From: Pomphorhynchus laevis
Lineage: Eukaryota > Acanthocephala > Palaeacanthocephala > Echinorhynchida > Pomphorhynchidae
Direction: 5' to 3'
Assembly: GCA_012934845.2 (NCBI GenBank)
Contig: WNNJ02002413.1
Span: 62,001 to 126,000 of the forward strand
Length of the DNA stretch: 64,000 nucleotides
Positions 61,240-64,000 of this stretch are shown here, piece after piece (within the stretch, counting starts at the first letter, position 1; the number at the start of each line of letters is the position of its first letter). The translations under genes and the position numbers were made by a program. The notes beneath the pieces are model-generated. The model saw nothing but the letters and a program-made list of their open reading frames with translations. It had not been told where the DNA came from and searched no databases.

Positions 61240-63220
61240 TATCTTCTATGGCCTCAAATCCAGAGGGATCTGAGCCCCCAACCGATCCAACACGCCGCCT
61301 TCCGACTGAACCACCCGGGGTCTTTCACCCCCCCCCCGGACTAGGTCGGTAATCGCGAGATGAGGAGCTTGAGAAACCTTAGTCTTTGCTCTGGGGGCGT
61401 CCTCTCGAAAAGAAGACTAATCCCGAGATAGCCCAGATACCCCAAAGGCGCACCTGGGTTTTCCCTTTCAATGACAGATGCTGAGCCCGTTTCAGGGCCC
61501 ACCTAGCTTTCTTCAGGATACGTTTGAGTCTATCCAGGTCAGCTTTCGCCGACCAGTTCACCGTAACGGTGAACCCCAGGTATTTTACTCGACTTGTGAA
61601 GGTGGGGAGTGGTTCAGAGGCAAATATGGAGGAGAGCGCGGAGAGTGCTAATCTCTTAAGTTTTTTCTTAGTTGCAGGGGTGCCATGAAAGACAACCGCC
61701 TGCGATTTGGCCAAGTTTAAAATAAGATTGGACTTGGGTAACTGGTCTTTTAATCTTAAAAAGAAACGGCTGATGTCAGAGACTACGTATTTACACCTGT
61801 GTCCAGTAAACAGGGATGTGGTGTCATCAGCGTACACCACAAGACGTTGTTCGAGTTTAAATATTTTAAAGAGTTCAATGGAAGCAGCAAGGATATAAGA
61901 TAGGAGAAAGAAGGGATCCTTGAGGTACACCCGTAATAAGGTAGAACTGACGCGCATCAAGGGTCGTCTTCATAGTAAAATCGCTTTGGTTTACAGCAGG
62001 ATCTCCACTCTGTTCACAATTCTCGCAGGCAACCCGAGAAACCTAGGAGAAGAGATCACAAAAGGAATGGAGATACGGTCAAATGCAGCAGAAAAGTCGA
62101 GGAAAACAGCCACAACTAGACGATGGCTATTATCACGACAAAACTGCTACACCTCACAAACTGTTGAATGGACCGAGCGACCTTTGACGAGCCCATGAAA
62201 ACCTGGAGGGATCAAATTACGCCTACTTAAATGGTCGCGGATTTTACGCGCAAGCGCTTTTTCGTAAATCGACACGAGGGCATTTTGAATCGAAATGGGT
62301 CGCAGATCTTTAGGGCATGATCAGGATTTTTTCTTAGGAATAAAAACACGCTTACTAATATTGATGCCTGCTACATCGGATGGGGATGCTAAAAGCATTG
62401 TGACGGCCACCTCTCTTCTCTGATCAGCTGTCAAAAGCTGACAGACCCGAGAAGAAAGTGGAGCGACGGATTTGGAGGTGCCCGGGAGTGGACCCCAGGA
62501 GTTAAGGATATCCGTAACAGATAGATCCCTACTCCTGAAGTTACACCAAGGCGGGATTGGTTGAGGTGATTGAGTGGCTCCATAGTTGTGTAGGGCTAGT
62601 GACTCCTCCAAAACTTTATCAAGGCCTACAAACTTCTCCTTCTTGAAAATATTCTAAAAGGAAGACTGAGAAGGACCAAGGCGAGCAATGCTCGTCCTAT
62701 CCTTATTCAGCTGGAACCTATATCTAGTGCTCCAGTATTCATTCGAGAGAGCCTGTCTGGCGGAAACAGAGAGATTAGGGAGGTTAAGCAATTTCGCTAG
62801 GACCTTGAGTTTCGTCGGAGTGGGATTGTATATACGACCTTTATAGGTAGTCGATAAAATCGCGGTAGCTTGCGAAAAGAGGTAGGAATGAAATTCGGTC
62901 AGACTCTCATTTCCTATTCTGGGAAAGAGTTGGATAGCCGCTTGAAAGAAGGCCACTCTGATAGGATCAAAGTGAAACCTCCTTCAAAGCAACATATCTT
63001 CCTCAATTCTCCAACGAATTAGGTCATGAGGAGGTGGACAATTGCTGGCGCGACTGCTCTGTGCAGAGGGGTTTTAACAGCCACCTCGAGTGAAGCAGTA
63101 AAATGTCGAGGATAGAATTTGTTGATGTGCAATGAAAGGTAGGGGATGGGGGTTTGTGAATAAGATAACCGTTCCAACGACAGAACTGATCCAACGACCA
63201 GTTCTGTCGTTAAAATCCTT
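61240..63220 (-). mobile_element. LINE copy B, 5'-truncated, nested in a PLE
   Basis: Starts near the LKDFNDRTGRW endonuclease motif (about 63215) and runs through KRVFIPKKKS (about 62330), VVYADDTTSLFTGHR (about 61830) and KYLGFTVTVNWSAKADLD (about 61580) to the shared 3' tail. Here the YADD site is intact, unlike copy A (AYDT). The junction to PLE coding sequence is at about 63225 on one side and 61240-61130 on the other. Confidence 0.85.
61245..61320 (-). other. tRNA-like A/B-box pair in LINE 3' tail (copy B)
   Basis: Minus-strand TGGTTCAGTCGG (61302-61313) and GGCTCAGATCC (61266-61276) sit at the same place as in copy A; box identities are slightly better than in A. Confidence 0.35.
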
Positions 63221-63224
63221 AAGT

Positions 63225-63960
63225 GCCAGGCGGGACACAACTGCGCGCATGTAAAATCGTGCGGATACCAGTAAACTTTTATGTAGTGTGGTTTGCCAGC
63301 CATTTGTTGTTTTATAAAGCTTTGTATCAAGGAAAGCTGTAATATTTTGGACACTATATGTAAATCGAAGTTCGCTCATGTTGCTTAGGTTATCAATGAA
63401 TGTTTGTAAGCTCTCAGCACCATGTGTTTATATGGCAAAGACATTATCAATATAGCGCCACCGAACCATTGGTTAAAGGGTTGTGTTGCATATGTATGTT
63501 TCAAAAGAACTGTATGGAGTACTGTTCTTGTGAATCTTAGGCAGCATATTAAACGGCTCTGACTTTGATCCGTTCTTCGAAAGTCTTTGCATCTTATTCA
63601 TATTAAGAACATTTTATCGAACAGCCTTTGCTAATATAAGTGAAACATTTGTATACACTTGAGCCAAATCGTCGTCGCCTGCTTTTCTATATGTATCAGA
63701 ATTCAATTGCGTAATCCTTCCTTAACATATTCTTCTTTAGACTAGTGTACGATTTTACCACCCTTATCTGCAGGTTTTATTATTATATCAGTTATTGATT
63801 TCAGACTTCCGATAGCTTTCCAAATATTCGTCGGTAGTACATGTTTAAAATCTTTGTTCGGTTTGATAACTCTGTATCGATTGAATAAACTTTTCCCGTA
63901 GAATTAATTGCTTTTACCTTAATTTGAGAGCATGAAGATCGATTGAACTCTGGACTGGTG
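63225..63960 (-). mobile_element. PLE reverse transcriptase pieces upstream of LINE B
   Basis: The minus strand reads IIIKPADKGGKIV (about 63770), a motif 1-like GSFNML (about 63555), RWRYIDNVF (about 63460, motif C with N for the usual second D) and MSELRFTYSVQNITAFLDTK then LYKTTNGWQTTLHK (63225-63379). The region between motif 1 and motif C is missing. Confidence 0.8.
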
Positions 63961-64000
63961 ATCATGTGATGGATGCTTATAATTCTATTGAATAGTTGTT

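Overview
The window is very AT-rich eukaryotic DNA, probably from an insect. It holds one split host gene with exons far apart, one single-exon host-like gene in tandem copies, and a dense layer of Penelope-like retroelements (PLEs), LINEs and foldback MITEs. I see no bacterial operons, CRISPR arrays, rRNA or clear tRNA genes. The species cannot be fixed from the sequence.

Region 1 (1-18.2 kb) is a near-perfect head-to-tail array of an 8.43-kb unit: 1-8427, 8428-16858, and a partial third unit from 16859. The window opens inside the array, so it probably extends further left. Each unit carries an apparently intact intronless gene for a 713-residue SMG6/EST1-like protein, with a helical EST1-type region followed by a PIN nuclease domain whose acidic residues are all present. 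It has its own TATA-type promoter. The rest of the unit is PLE debris (reverse transcriptase pieces, a GIY-YIG endonuclease, terminal repeats) plus a scrambled, internally deleted antisense copy of the same gene fused to PLE reverse transcriptase. A third copy of the promoter lies outside the array at 24.6-25.8 kb, is split by a PLE fragment, and leads into different sequence right after the start codon.

Region 2 (18-26 kb) holds PLE and LINE remnants, MITEs and a dispersed copy of a UGP exon fragment.

Region 3 (26.15-55.57 kb, minus strand) is a host gene for UTP-glucose-1-phosphate uridylyltransferase (UGP). I placed eleven exons with consistent phases, giving 459 codons plus stop. Only the N-terminal exon or exons are missing. 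They include a 32-bp microexon next to a 44-bp intron. The larger introns are packed with PLEs, LINEs, MITEs, captured PLE fragments and intron-to-intron duplications.

Region 4 (55.6-64 kb) is mostly minus-strand PLE sequence of other lineages, with terminal repeats carrying degenerate hammerhead-like cores, and a 5'-truncated LINE nested in one PLE.

The most notable system is the SMG6/EST1-like PIN nuclease gene amplified together with PLE fragments and an antisense relic of itself. Whether it is a domesticated gene, a PLE passenger or an assembly-expanded locus cannot be settled here.
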